Of a DNA stretch of 64,000 nt, positions 29,389-38,265 are shown in pieces. The position numbers were made by a program, and so were the translations under genes. Within the stretch, counting starts at the first letter, position 1. The number at the start of each line of letters is the position of its first letter. The notes under the pieces were generated by a model. The model did no database searches. It saw nothing but the letters and a program-made list of their open reading frames with translations, and was not told the origin of the DNA. The DNA is taken from contig JAIBCC010000001.1 in the NCBI GenBank assembly GCA_019694395.1, forward strand, positions 1 to 64,000, read 5' to 3'. Source of the stretch: Pyrinomonadaceae bacterium. Its GTDB lineage: Bacteria > Acidobacteriota > Blastocatellia > Pyrinomonadales > Pyrinomonadaceae.

Positions 29389-29733
29389 TTATTCAGGGAT
29401 AATTAATTCCTGACCGACTTGAATTTTATCGGGATCATCTAATCTGTCACGATTGGCTTCAAAAATCTTCATATAATCATGGCTATTTCCATAATATTCT
29501 TTACTGATTTTTGAAAGCGTATCGCCTGATTGGACGGTATAAACACGAGGCGGATCAACCGGGGCTACATCAGCCTGAGCTACCTCCACAGGTTCTACAA
29601 TCGGTGTTTCTAATTCAGCACCAACCGCAGCAGTTGATTCTTCCTGCTTTTCGTCATCTCCTAACCCAACTAAATCCTTGGCACCTTCGACTACGCCTTC
29701 AACGGCATCTCCGATTGAATTTAAAATTCCCAT
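29389..29733 (-). CDS. LysM-domain protein
   Basis: 114 aa. An acidic, Ala/Val-rich N-terminal half (about 1-62) has no signal peptide. A LysM domain follows at about 64-113: YTVQSGDTLSKISKEYYGNSHDYMKIFEANRD, then IQVGQELIIPE. The layout resembles the cytoplasmic potassium-binding protein Kbp (YgaU) but lacks the BON domain. LysM binds peptidoglycan or chitooligosaccharides when outside the cell; the location here is uncertain. Confidence 0.8.
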   Translation of the reverse strand: MGILNSIGDAVEGVVEGAKDLVGLGDDEKQEESTAAVGAELETPIVEPVEVAQADVAPVDPPRVYTVQSGDTLSKISKEYYGNSHDYMKIFEANRDRLDDPDKIQVGQELIIPE

Positions 29734-29813
29734 AATTCTATCTCCTCAAATTTAATAAAATTCTGTTTTTAGCAGTTTGTATTTTATAGTTCAAATGACT
29801 GGGTAAAGTCAAA

Positions 29814-30950
29814 TTAGTTTGCCCTGCGTTTCACCAGCGAGGATAAACCTCCCGGTAAAATAGCATAAAAAAAGGTGTTAGCAATCCTCAACGGATTCAA
29901 AACGCCTTTGGGTAAAAGGATATATTCGCTTTCCCACCAACACGGAACGAACTTTCCTTTGAAATGCCGTAAGCCCTTGAAGTTATAAAAAAATTCTCCG
30001 TTTTCACGGGAAAGTTTGAAAAGCATTTTACTGATTTTATATTTTCGGCAGGAAAAAGAATCCTCGCCGTCCATAGCTAACGGAACGGTTCCCAAAGTTG
30101 CGATTTTTGCGCCATCGGCAGCCAATAACTTTAATGTTTCAAAAATCAATAAATCGGTTGTGCCTTTTGGCGAATCGGGATAACGCAAAACATCCTCAAG
30201 ATACCAACCATCCCGTGCAGGAATCGGACTGGCGGCTAAAATCCCGACCAGTTTATTTTCAATATCTCTGGCGGCAAAGAATCTTTTGCATTCGGAAAAC
30301 TGAAAGGGGTTAAGATCGAAAAGCCAACCAAATTTTATTTCGGCTCGCCGACTTTTGAGCCAATATTTACTTAATTCAACTACTTCTTTTTCAAAATTTG
30401 AATCAATTCCTTTTATTTCCGTAACTTTTATACCGGCGGTTCTGGCTTGGTTACAACCTACCCGCATTTTTTTTGCCTTATTTCCACGCGGGTTCCAATT
30501 TTGCAAGTTAAAATATGGCGCAGCAGCTATTTTTACTGCTTCAAACCCGATCGGGGCAACGGCTCTGGCAAATTTCTCGGTGGTCGGTAAGAAACAAACC
30601 AGTTTATTTTGGTGGGCAGATTGTTCAATAAATCGCTTAACTGCAATTGGAATAAGAGCTTCCCTACCAATCATTTCACCCGATACCAGACGCATTTTTC
30701 CGCGTTCAAAATAGGTTAAACCGCATTGTGTTTCGGAATCAAACCACATTTCGGCAGAGGCAGAAATACCGACTAAAGAATGAGCGTTGTAACCATATAG
30801 GCTCTGAAGCATTAAAAGATTTTGCTCATAATTTGAATAATCAATTATTTGCAAATCTTTATTTGAATTCAATTTTAAACGCAAATACATAGCTGTTACT
30901 CCTAAACTAGCCAAAAGGGCTAATTCAGAAGCCATAATTGAATTATCCAT
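29814..30950 (-). CDS. DUF2156 / phosphatidylglycerol lysyltransferase C-terminal-like protein
   Basis: 378 aa, tandem GNAT-like domain of the DUF2156 family: TYFERGKMRLVSGEMIG, FEAVKIAAAPYFNL, WYLEDVLRYPDSPKGTTDLLIFE, RHFKGKFVPCWWESEYIL. The N-terminus has one weak hydrophobic stretch and no multi-helix flippase, so the protein resembles only the catalytic half of MprF/LysX-type aminoacyltransferases. These move an amino acid from tRNA to a lipid or other acceptor; the acceptor here is unknown. It is interesting beside a tRNA-rich locus, but 16 kb separate them. Confidence 0.75.
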   Translation of the reverse strand: MDNSIMASELALLASLGVTAMYLRLKLNSNKDLQIIDYSNYEQNLLMLQSLYGYNAHSLVGISASAEMWFDSETQCGLTYFERGKMRLVSGEMIGREALIPIAVKRFIEQSAHQNKLVCFLPTTEKFARAVAPIGFEAVKIAAAPYFNLQNWNPRGNKAKKMRVGCNQARTAGIKVTEIKGIDSNFEKEVVELSKYWLKSRRAEIKFGWLFDLNPFQFSECKRFFAARDIENKLVGILAASPIPARDGWYLEDVLRYPDSPKGTTDLLIFETLKLLAADGAKIATLGTVPLAMDGEDSFSCRKYKISKMLFKLSRENGEFFYNFKGLRHFKGKFVPCWWESEYILLPKGVLNPLRIANTFFYAILPGGLSSLVKRRAN

Positions 30951-31116
30951 AAACTTTTAGTTGATGAAACTAGATGTTCCAACTATACAGGGGATTCGGG
31001 AAATCACAAAGTCCATCGCTAATAATTCTTGTCTTTTGCAAGGTTCGTGCCAATTCTTTTTATTGTAAAAGCTTCATTTTTGCTCATTTTCGTATCAGAA
31101 CAAGGAATAAAAAAAG

Positions 31117-31151
31117 TGTGGCAATTTCGTAAACGCAACAAAAACGCCACA
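31117..31151. promoter_or_regulatory. TGTGGC box c
   Basis: 35-bp element with arms GTGTGGC and GCCACAC inside a longer imperfect palindrome bounded by A and T runs, 53 bp before a -24 element. Confidence 0.65.
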
Positions 31152-31203
31152 CTTTTTTATTTTGGGTTTGGCTGTAAATATATAGGATTGTTACAGATAC
31201 CAT

Positions 31204-31218
31204 TGGAACAGTAATTGT
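31204..31218 (+). promoter_or_regulatory. Probable sigma-54 promoter of the LprI-like gene
   Basis: TGGAAC-AGTAA-TTGT. Weaker than the consensus, but at the same 53-bp distance from a TGTGGC box as two others. The predicted leader is only about 8 nt. Confidence 0.5.
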
Positions 31219-31237
31219 ATAAAAATGCAGCGGAAAA

Positions 31238-31648
31238 ATGGATTTCGGCAAATTAATTTTTGGTTTAATTATTTTAGGATTTACAGTTTTTGCTAATGGG
31301 CAAGAAAATTCTAACAATCCGATAGATATTGTTTTGACCAAATGTCTCAAAACGGAAAAAGCAACGATGGCGCGAGCAAAATGTTACAGCAATGCCTCTG
31401 AATCTTGGCAAGAAGCGGTCACAAAAGATTATCAAAAATTATTAAATCTGCTTTCGCCGGAAATCCAATTAATTTTGAAAGATGAACAAAAGGCTTGGGA
31501 AAAATACCGTATTTTCAACGAAAGTTTTGTAATGGCGAAATATGGTAAACGAAAAGGCAGTGGTTATATTTCGGTCAGAATCATTGAGTTAATGAAACCG
31601 TATCGGGAAAGAGCCCTGGAATTAGAAAGCCGTTTTGAAGATAAATAG
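31238..31648 (+). CDS. LprI-like (DUF1311) secreted protein
   Basis: 136 aa. Signal peptide (about 1-20, ending ANGQ), then an LprI-like region: CLKTEKATMARAKCYSNASESWQEAVTKDYQKLL and LKDEQKAWEKYR. Members inhibit lysozyme in mycobacteria; others are uncharacterised. It has its own sigma-54-type promoter and lies 17 nt before tatA. Confidence 0.8.
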   Translation: MDFGKLIFGLIILGFTVFANGQENSNNPIDIVLTKCLKTEKATMARAKCYSNASESWQEAVTKDYQKLLNLLSPEIQLILKDEQKAWEKYRIFNESFVMAKYGKRKGSGYISVRIIELMKPYRERALELESRFEDK

Positions 31649-31665
31649 CATAATCAGGAGAACTA

Positions 31666-31947
31666 ATGACACTTATACTTTTTATTTTTGATAGTCCGCT
31701 GCAATGGTTAATTGTAATTGCGGCATTTGTTTTACTTTTTGGGGCAAATAAATTGCCCGAATTAGCAAAATCTTTAGGTCAGGCAAAAAAAGAATTCAAA
31801 AAAGGAATGATCGAAGCCGAAGAAGATGAAAAAAAGGAGGTTAAAAATGCCCCTCAACCTGTTTTGGCAGAGATAAACGATGAAGATTTAATTCGGGAAA
31901 TTCAACGCCGAAAAGCAAAACAATTAGAAGAATCGTCCTCAAACTAA
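31666..31947 (+). CDS. tatA: Sec-independent translocase subunit TatA
   Basis: 93 aa. Short N-terminus, one transmembrane helix (about 10-24), the FG-containing hinge (LLFGANKLPELAKSLGQA) and an amphipathic helix followed by an acidic tail. It forms the pore of the twin-arginine export system. RBS CAGGAG. TatC is not in the window. The stop overlaps the next start as TAATG. Confidence 0.9.
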   Translation: MTLILFIFDSPLQWLIVIAAFVLLFGANKLPELAKSLGQAKKEFKKGMIEAEEDEKKEVKNAPQPVLAEINDEDLIREIQRRKAKQLEESSSN

Positions 31948-33743
31948 TGAATTCCGAAAATCCTTTAATTCAAAATGCCAAACCCAAAATTTTGGTTTCG
32001 GCGATCATTCTTGTTTTTTTATTTTCGGCAACTGCCGGGGTTGTTGTCTGGCAAAACTCTCGCCTGACAGTGCTTTACGACCTGTGCGGAGTGTTGGAAA
32101 ACGCTTATCGAATTTCTCTTGGAGATATTCCCTATCGGGATTTTCCGTTTCCTTACGCACCGCTCACTTTTTTAATTCAAGCGGGAATTATCAAAGCATT
32201 CGGGACAATTTACTGGCATCATATCGCTTACGCAGCGATTATCGGCGGACTTGGAACGGTTTTAAGCTGGCGAATCATTTTGAATGTTTTGCGTGATAAA
32301 ATTCCTTCCGCAAATTTAATTTCATTTTTGTTGGCAATTCCGTTAGTTATTTTGGGAATTTTCTGCATTTTTCCGCATCCTTTTTATGACCCCGATTCGG
32401 TTTTTATAATTTTGCTGTGGATTCTTTTTGCTCAGTTTTTAGAACGTCGAAATTTCCCCGCAATTCCAACTTTTTTGTGCGGAATGTTGTTAGTCGTTCC
32501 GCTTTTCAGCAAACAAAATATCGGTTTAGCTTTTATCGGAACGGTTAAATTATCGTTGCTGACAATAATTGCAGTAAAACTTTGGCGAAAGGAGTCAGTG
32601 CGTCCGTATCTGATTCTTTTACTTGGACTTGCCGTTGGTTTTGGAGTTGCGTTTTTAATCATTCATTACACAGCGGGATTGGAAAATTATTATTTTTGGA
32701 CGATGACTTTCGCGCAAATGCGGCGCACTCCTTCGTTCGGAGATATGCTTTCGGTTTATGCGGATTGGAGCTTACTGATTTGGATTTCATTATTCACCAT
32801 CGGCGTATTAATTCTCTGGAAATCAGGAAAAGTTTGGCTCAATTATTTGGCAATTTTGTTGATTTCCGCGCCTTTTATTTGGTCGGTGATTTATTTATTT
32901 TTGGACGCAGATAATTCCGAACGCGCCGAAAGATTGGTTGGAGTTTATCCGTTTCTTTTTATTGTTTCGCTAATAATTGGGTTTATTTCCTTGAAAAAAG
33001 TAAGCGGAATCAATTCATTTTTACCCTTCATTTTAATCGGCACGATGCACGGAATTTTTCTTTCGCAGCAACTTTGGGGTTCGACTTACGCGACCTGGGC
33101 TTTGCTAATGATTCTGATTGCTGCAACTTTTCCATTTATTTACCAAATTTCAAAAACCGAATCATCTCAATGGCTGATATTTTTGGCAGGAATCATTTCA
33201 CTTTCATTGCTGATTTCGGGTGGTTTTTATGTTTATTCAAACGAACGTCTGGATTATGTCAGTTTTGATGATGGCGAGATGCAGCATTCCAAATTGCCGC
33301 AGTTACAAGGGCTTTCGATGCGCGGAACTTACATTTCGGATTTTGAAGAATTGGTCGAATGGACAAATCAAAACATTCCACCGGATGAAGGGATTTTGAT
33401 CCTACCGGGTGAAGATCTTTTTAATTACACAACTGGCAGAAAACCCAAAATGTCGGTGCTTTTGTTTGATGTGACGAATAATCCATTAAGTACCGAACAG
33501 ATTTTACAGGAAGTCAAAGACAAAGACATTCGTTGGCTGATCGTCAAAAACGACACGGAAATCGAAGTTGATAAAACGATTGATGATAAAGACCATATTG
33601 TCGAAGTTTTGAAACCCGAATTTAAAAACATCGAAAGCCTCAATAATTACGAAATTTATCGGCGCAGAACGCCGGCAGACGCAAATGATGATGAAGAGGA
33701 TGATAGCTCAGACAGCGATGATAATGATGACTCTGGCAATTAA
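31947..33743 (+). CDS. GT-C-type membrane glycosyltransferase-like protein
   Basis: 598 aa with about 11-12 membrane helices and a soluble C-terminal domain ending in an Asp/Ser-rich acidic tail (about 580-598). The first loop contains GDIPYRDFPFPYAPLTF, the kind of Y-R-D-F loop seen in ArnT/PMT-like polyprenyl-linked sugar transferases. It is translationally coupled to tatA (1-nt overlap). The substrate is unknown. Confidence 0.7.
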   Translation: MNSENPLIQNAKPKILVSAIILVFLFSATAGVVVWQNSRLTVLYDLCGVLENAYRISLGDIPYRDFPFPYAPLTFLIQAGIIKAFGTIYWHHIAYAAIIGGLGTVLSWRIILNVLRDKIPSANLISFLLAIPLVILGIFCIFPHPFYDPDSVFIILLWILFAQFLERRNFPAIPTFLCGMLLVVPLFSKQNIGLAFIGTVKLSLLTIIAVKLWRKESVRPYLILLLGLAVGFGVAFLIIHYTAGLENYYFWTMTFAQMRRTPSFGDMLSVYADWSLLIWISLFTIGVLILWKSGKVWLNYLAILLISAPFIWSVIYLFLDADNSERAERLVGVYPFLFIVSLIIGFISLKKVSGINSFLPFILIGTMHGIFLSQQLWGSTYATWALLMILIAATFPFIYQISKTESSQWLIFLAGIISLSLLISGGFYVYSNERLDYVSFDDGEMQHSKLPQLQGLSMRGTYISDFEELVEWTNQNIPPDEGILILPGEDLFNYTTGRKPKMSVLLFDVTNNPLSTEQILQEVKDKDIRWLIVKNDTEIEVDKTIDDKDHIVEVLKPEFKNIESLNNYEIYRRRTPADANDDEEDDSSDSDDNDDSGN

Positions 33744-33765
33744 TTTTATGGCATAATTCCTGTTT

Positions 33766-34341
33766 ATGGAAAGTTTAGTTAATTGGTTGAATCAAGGCTG
33801 CGAAAATGGGCAGCAATGTTTTTGGCTGAATAGTTTATCACCGATTTTCGGTATTGTTTTCCGCACTTTAGCTGTGTATTTGGTTGTTTTACTGATGCTC
33901 AGATTTGCAGGCAAGCGCGAAGTCGGACAAATGACTCCTTTTGATTTTGTCCTGCTTTTATTGCTTTCCAACAGCGTCCAAAATGCAATGACCGGCGGCG
34001 ATAATTCGCTGAATGGCGGAATTATTGCGGCAATCGTTTTGGTTATTGCCAATTATTTTGTCAATTATTTATCCTGGAGAAACCGAAAAGTTAGAAAGTT
34101 TATTGAAGGCACACCAACCATTCTGATCCATCGAGGTGAAATTATTGAACAGAATATGCAAAGTGAGCGAATTACCAATGATCAGTTACACGAAGCAATG
34201 CGTGAACATTCAGTTATTGAAGTTGAAAAAGTGGGTTTGGCGGTTTTAGAAGTTGATGGTTCAATCAGCATTTTGAAAAACGATGATTTACCGAAAGATT
34301 ATGTTCCTCATCATCGTTTGAAATATTTAAAAAGAAATTAG
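33766..34341 (+). CDS. DUF421 (YetF-like) membrane protein
   Basis: 191 aa. About three N-terminal helices (30-110), then the DUF421 core: RFAGKREVGQMTPFDFVLLLLLSN, and the soluble domain with GTPTILIHRGEIIEQNMQSERIT and LHEAMREHSV. Bacillus YetF/YdfR-type proteins of this family influence spore and membrane properties; no biochemical role is established. 22 nt after the glycosyltransferase gene. Confidence 0.85.
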   Translation: MESLVNWLNQGCENGQQCFWLNSLSPIFGIVFRTLAVYLVVLLMLRFAGKREVGQMTPFDFVLLLLLSNSVQNAMTGGDNSLNGGIIAAIVLVIANYFVNYLSWRNRKVRKFIEGTPTILIHRGEIIEQNMQSERITNDQLHEAMREHSVIEVEKVGLAVLEVDGSISILKNDDLPKDYVPHHRLKYLKRN

Positions 34342-34366
34342 CGGCTGAGTTTTTAATTCAACCGCT
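34340..34366. terminator. Hairpin between convergent DUF421 and htrA genes
   Basis: AGCGGCTGA and TTCAACCGCT form a stem; no long T run, so termination is likely but weak. Confidence 0.45.
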
Positions 34367-34397
34367 GCTGGATGTAAAAGTAAGCACCCTGTTTAAC

Positions 34398-35951
34398 CTA
34401 CTTTTCTCCAATATTAACCGTTACAAAAACTGTCGAACCGCCACGATTTATCAATAACAAAACCGAATTACCTTTACTTTTAGCAATTGTATTTTTAACA
34501 TCATCAACGGTTTTGACATCTTGACGATTGACTTGCAAAATGACATCGCCCTGAGCAATCCCTGCGTCATCTGCCGGACTTCCCGACTGAACATCAGCGA
34601 CGACTAAACCTTGGGTAATCCCTTTTAATCCCAATTGCTGTGCAATTTGCGGAGTTAGCGGCTGCAATGTGACCCCTAATTTTCCTTGCTCAACGCCGTC
34701 ATCCGAGTTGCCATTTTTATCTTTAACTGCATTTTTAGTCTCAAATTCTCCAAGGGTTACTTTGGTTGATTGCTCTTTTCCATCACGTAAAAAAACTATT
34801 GTAACTTCTGTATTTGGAGCAGTTGCTGAAATCCTATTACGAAGCTCGTTGCCATCGCTGATGTTCGTTCCGTTCAGACTCACAATCACATCACCCTGTT
34901 TCAATCCTGCTTTGGCGGCAGGACCATTTGCCGTCAATGAATTTACAATTACACCCCGAACTTCTTTCAATCCGAAGTTTTCCGCCAGTTCACTAGTCAC
35001 GTCCTGGATTCCAACCCCAAGCATTCCGCGATGAACTTTTCCGTCTTTCAAAAGCTGCGACATTACGGATTTTGCCATATTTGACGGAATGGAAAAACCA
35101 ATACCGATATTGCCGCCGGAAGGGGAGAGAATCTGTGAATTGATACCGATCAATTCCCCATTCATATTAACCAATGCACCACCCGAATTTCCTTGATTGA
35201 TCGGGGCATCAGTTTGCAGAAAATCTTCAAAGCTGCCGTCACTCAAACCTGTTTGACGACCTTTGGCGGAAATGATCCCACTGGTCACGGTTTGGCGCAG
35301 TCCAAGCGGATTTCCGATAGCTAAAACCACATCACCAATACGAACTTTATCCGAATCACCAAGTGCTAAAACCGGTAAATCTTTGGCTTCTATTTTCAAA
35401 ACCGCCAGATCGCTGGCTGGATCGGTTCCCAACACTTTGGCGGTAAAGGTGCGTTTATCAGGCAAATCAACTTTAACGATGGTGGCACCTTCAACCACAT
35501 GATTATTGGTTAAAATGGTTCCGTTTGATTCAACGATCACACCTGAACCTAATCCACGTTCGACCTGTGGTTTTTGCTGCATCTGCGGAACTTTTCTGCC
35601 GAAAAACTGCCGAAAGACCGGATCATCCGCGAATGGATTATCAGCGGCTTGTTCCTTTACTTTGCGCTCCGAACGGATTGTTACCACCGCCGGAGACACT
35701 CTTTCGACCACATCCGCGTAACTCACACGCGAGGTTAAACCTCCCGTATCTACTGTAGAAACTGTGTTGCCGCCAGTTGATTGATTTAATAACGATTGTC
35801 CGTTTGCTTTATGCGGGATAAAAAGTGAAACTGTCAGTATGAAAAAAAATAAAATACCGAGTGTAAACAAGCTCAACAATTGCAATGGATATTTGCGGAA
35901 TGCTGAAACTGATTTGTTTTCCAATTTATGAATAAATGATTTTGTATCCAT
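34398..35951 (-). CDS. HtrA/DegP-type serine protease
   Basis: 517 aa from the ATG at 35951 (MDTKSF), directly after AAGGAGGAAG. A single N-terminal membrane helix (about 23-45) is followed by the catalytic triad TNNHVVEG, ASDLAVLKI, GNSGGALV and two PDZ domains. It is very similar to the lipoprotein-type HtrA at 24.4 kb but lacks the lipobox cysteine. A sigma-54 promoter and TGTGGC box upstream mark it as part of the same regulon as the PepSY genes, consistent with an envelope-stress role. Confidence 0.92.
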   Translation of the reverse strand: MDTKSFIHKLENKSVSAFRKYPLQLLSLFTLGILFFFILTVSLFIPHKANGQSLLNQSTGGNTVSTVDTGGLTSRVSYADVVERVSPAVVTIRSERKVKEQAADNPFADDPVFRQFFGRKVPQMQQKPQVERGLGSGVIVESNGTILTNNHVVEGATIVKVDLPDKRTFTAKVLGTDPASDLAVLKIEAKDLPVLALGDSDKVRIGDVVLAIGNPLGLRQTVTSGIISAKGRQTGLSDGSFEDFLQTDAPINQGNSGGALVNMNGELIGINSQILSPSGGNIGIGFSIPSNMAKSVMSQLLKDGKVHRGMLGVGIQDVTSELAENFGLKEVRGVIVNSLTANGPAAKAGLKQGDVIVSLNGTNISDGNELRNRISATAPNTEVTIVFLRDGKEQSTKVTLGEFETKNAVKDKNGNSDDGVEQGKLGVTLQPLTPQIAQQLGLKGITQGLVVADVQSGSPADDAGIAQGDVILQVNRQDVKTVDDVKNTIAKSKGNSVLLLINRGGSTVFVTVNIGEK

Positions 35952-36068
35952 AACTTCCTCCTTGTTCTCAAAAAAAAGCGGCACAATTATCAGAAGAACT
36001 ATGAAAAAGCTAAATCGTGCCGCAATTGCTTGGAAGATGTTTTCAACAATCTTCGCTAATTCTTGTTT

Positions 36069-36083
36069 TCAAACATCGTGCCA
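36069..36083 (-). promoter_or_regulatory. Sigma-54 promoter of the htrA gene
   Basis: Minus strand TGGCAC-GATGT-TTGA, 53 bp from TGTGGC box d; leader of about 107 nt. Confidence 0.65.
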
Positions 36084-36135
36084 GAGAAAAGTGTAGTAAA
36101 TAGAACAATTTAGAAAATTTACAACTTTATTTGAA

Positions 36136-36171
36136 TGTGGCAAAATTGCAAAAACTCACAAAAACGCCACA
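36136..36171. promoter_or_regulatory. TGTGGC box d (shared by divergent promoters)
   Basis: 36-bp element with perfect TGTGGC and GCCACA arms between the htrA promoter (53 bp) and a rightward sigma-54 promoter (62 bp). Confidence 0.65.
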
Positions 36172-36232
36172 GTTTAAATTTACGAATCTTTGTGAACATA
36201 TATTTATTGTTTCAATTTTCTGAAAAATCGGA

Positions 36233-36248
36233 TGGCATTAAAATTGCT
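36233..36248 (+). promoter_or_regulatory. Sigma-54 promoter of a 52-aa ORF
   Basis: TGGCAT-TAAAA-TTGCT, a full -24/-12 match, with the predicted start about 38 nt before the ATG at 36296. Confidence 0.65.
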
Positions 36249-36295
36249 CATCGGATTCCAGTCATTGTTTAACTTTTTGGTAATCCTAAAAAATA

Positions 36296-36454
36296 ATGAG
36301 CAAACTTTCATTTTTACTGTATTTTATAAAACTTAGGCTAAGTTCATTTTTCGGCTTTCACCGAACAATCAATCCGCTTGACCTACAATGGCGTTGGAAT
36401 TATTGGAATAAACAACAAAAACGTAAGAAAAAAGCTAATGGATCAGAAAAATAA
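36296..36454 (+). CDS. Small basic Trp-rich peptide under sigma-54 control
   Basis: 52 aa, too short for usual gene calling. The N-terminal half is hydrophobic (SKLSFLLYFIKLRLSSFF), followed by LQWRWNYWNKQQKRKKK. It has a net strong positive charge. The stop codon overlaps the 3' end of the convergent histidine-kinase gene by 20 nt. The case for it is the sigma-54 promoter at the right distance; the ribosome site is weak (CCTAAAAA). It may be a membrane-active regulatory peptide, or the promoter may serve an antisense RNA to the kinase. Confidence 0.5.
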   Translation: MSKLSFLLYFIKLRLSSFFGFHRTINPLDLQWRWNYWNKQQKRKKKANGSEK

Positions 36455-37976
36455 GACTAAATTTTGCCCCTGCTCCGCTCTGACTTTCCACCTTAATTTG
36501 AGCATTATGTTCATCCAAAATTTGTTTAACGATAACCAATCCTAATCCAGTTCCATGCCCACGTTCTTTGGTGGTAAAGAGCGGCTGAAAGATTTTGGAA
36601 ACCGTTTCTTGACTCATCCCAATTCCGTTGTCAGTAAACTCAACTTTTATTTGATCCTGAGTTGAAAAGGTTGAAATCGTAATTGCTCCACCATTTGGCA
36701 TGGCATCCATCGAATTTTTTATTAAATTAAGAAAAACCTGCTGCAATCGCTCTGAATTACCCGAAATGCCTGGTAAATCTTGTTCAAATTCGGTTATTAA
36801 TTTTACCTTTGATTCAGCTAAAATTGGTTCAACCGCTTCTAAAGTTTTTTTCAAAACCTGATTCAAATTCAAAATGGTGTGTTCCGTTTTTCCAAACCGC
36901 GTCCGGTCAAGCATTTCCCGAACAATTTTTTCAATCCGTTCAATTTGAGTTGTAATCGTCTGTAAACGTTTGGATTCCGGGGAATTTTCCGGCAAACTGC
37001 TTTGCAAAAGTTGGACGTGACCACTAATTAAATTCAGCGGAGTGCCGACCTCGTGTGCAAATTGAGCCGCAGTTTGTCCGACCGCAACCAATCTTTCCAT
37101 TTCAGACATTTTGCTTGAGGAGTGAAAAAGTTCAAGATTGGCTGTTTCAAGCTGTTCATTTTTATCCACAAGCTCGGCAGTTGCTTCTTTAACCTTCTCT
37201 CGCAAAATTTCGTTTTGCTGTTCACGTTCATTTGTCATTTGACGAATTTGCGACATCATTTGATTAAAATTCCCGGAGAGTTTTCCAAACTCATCAGGAT
37301 TTTCTCTAACAGCAACACCAATTTTCAAATCCCCTTTTTTCGCCGTCTCAATTGCCGCCAAAAGATTTTCCAACGGATGATAAACCAACCGCTGCAAAAC
37401 TAAATAAAGTGCAGTTGTCATCAATAGAAAAGTTATCAAAGTAATCCAGGAAAGATTTGCCAAAAATGAAATGGCAATTGTCGAAATGGTATCAAGTTTT
37501 TCGGTAGTTTCGACCGCTCCTGTAACTGTATTATTGATAACAATTGGGGAAAAAACCCGATAGAGCGAACTGGTCACTTCCCGTGATTGTTGGTTTATTA
37601 CCTCAGAAGCATTCTTATTAATTAAGGCGTTTTTAGTTTCAGCATTGATTTCTTCGACCGGTAAACTGTCCTCTGAACCGATAACCTCAACGAAATTATC
37701 ATTTTCCAACTTCCAAATTCTCACCGTAACTAAATTTGGTCTTGAACCGCTGATGGTGTTAGTTAATCGCTGTAATTCCTCCGAGTCAATTATTTCCTGC
37801 GAAATCGAAAGCTGCTCAGCTAAATTTTTGGCTTGCAGTTTTGCAAGCTCTTTTTCCTTTTCCTGAATTTTTCCGGCAATGTTGGCGCAAATTATGATGT
37901 AACCTACAACCAAAACCACAAAAGAAATTATTGATGCAATTAATGAAATTTTCAGATGCAACGGCAAGGGTTTCAT
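36435..37976 (-). CDS. Membrane sensor histidine kinase (NtrB/ZraS-like)
   Basis: 513 aa from the ATG at 37976 (MKPLPLHLKI); the longer frame to 38066 is less likely. Two transmembrane helices (about 10-33 and 165-188) flank a periplasmic sensor domain. A HAMP linker, the HisKA box (AHEVGTPLNLISGH) and HATPase N, G1 and G2 boxes (NLIKNSMDAM, DNGIGMS, GHGTGLGLVI) follow. The E-x-G-T-P form of the H box is typical of kinases paired with NtrC-type regulators. It is flanked by two TGTGGC-box promoters. Confidence 0.9.
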   Translation of the reverse strand: MKPLPLHLKISLIASIISFVVLVVGYIIICANIAGKIQEKEKELAKLQAKNLAEQLSISQEIIDSEELQRLTNTISGSRPNLVTVRIWKLENDNFVEVIGSEDSLPVEEINAETKNALINKNASEVINQQSREVTSSLYRVFSPIVINNTVTGAVETTEKLDTISTIAISFLANLSWITLITFLLMTTALYLVLQRLVYHPLENLLAAIETAKKGDLKIGVAVRENPDEFGKLSGNFNQMMSQIRQMTNEREQQNEILREKVKEATAELVDKNEQLETANLELFHSSSKMSEMERLVAVGQTAAQFAHEVGTPLNLISGHVQLLQSSLPENSPESKRLQTITTQIERIEKIVREMLDRTRFGKTEHTILNLNQVLKKTLEAVEPILAESKVKLITEFEQDLPGISGNSERLQQVFLNLIKNSMDAMPNGGAITISTFSTQDQIKVEFTDNGIGMSQETVSKIFQPLFTTKERGHGTGLGLVIVKQILDEHNAQIKVESQSGAGAKFSLIFLIH

Positions 37977-38048
37977 AATTTTTATTCTTAGCACTAAATC
38001 CCACCAAAAGCAATTTGTTCCCTTTTCAAAAACGAAGTCAATCAATTT

Positions 38049-38084
38049 CGAGGCAAACTTGTCCAAATATGCAAAATTGCCACA
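38049..38084. promoter_or_regulatory. TGTGGC box e (degenerate left arm)
   Basis: Right arm GCCACA is exact; the left arm reads CGAGGC at exactly the spacing of the other boxes (36 bp in total). It is 86 bp from the -24 element. Confidence 0.5.
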
Positions 38085-38169
38085 CTTTCTATTTACATAA
38101 CTTTACAAAGCGCAATCAGAAAATCCTAATAAATCAAATAATTGCAATATTTACTTTTAATTTTACCTT

Positions 38170-38184
38170 TGGCACAAACCTTGC
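38170..38184 (+). promoter_or_regulatory. Sigma-54 promoter of the Lys/His-rich peptide gene
   Basis: TGGCAC-AAACC-TTGC, a full consensus match, about 70 nt of leader before the ATG. Confidence 0.75.
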
Positions 38185-38265
38185 ACCTAGTCGAAAATGT
38201 GAAAACGAAAGCAAAACGTTCTTTCGGTAATCACAAAAAAAACGAATCAAGGGAAGGTATTTTAT

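Noticed and set aside
35999-36045. A second sigma-54 promoter upstream of htrA (CGGCACGATTTAGCT on the minus strand)
   Set aside because: The -12 element is poor, and the site is part of a GCGGCAC/GTGCCGC inverted repeat; the TGGCAC-N5-TTGA site further upstream fits better.
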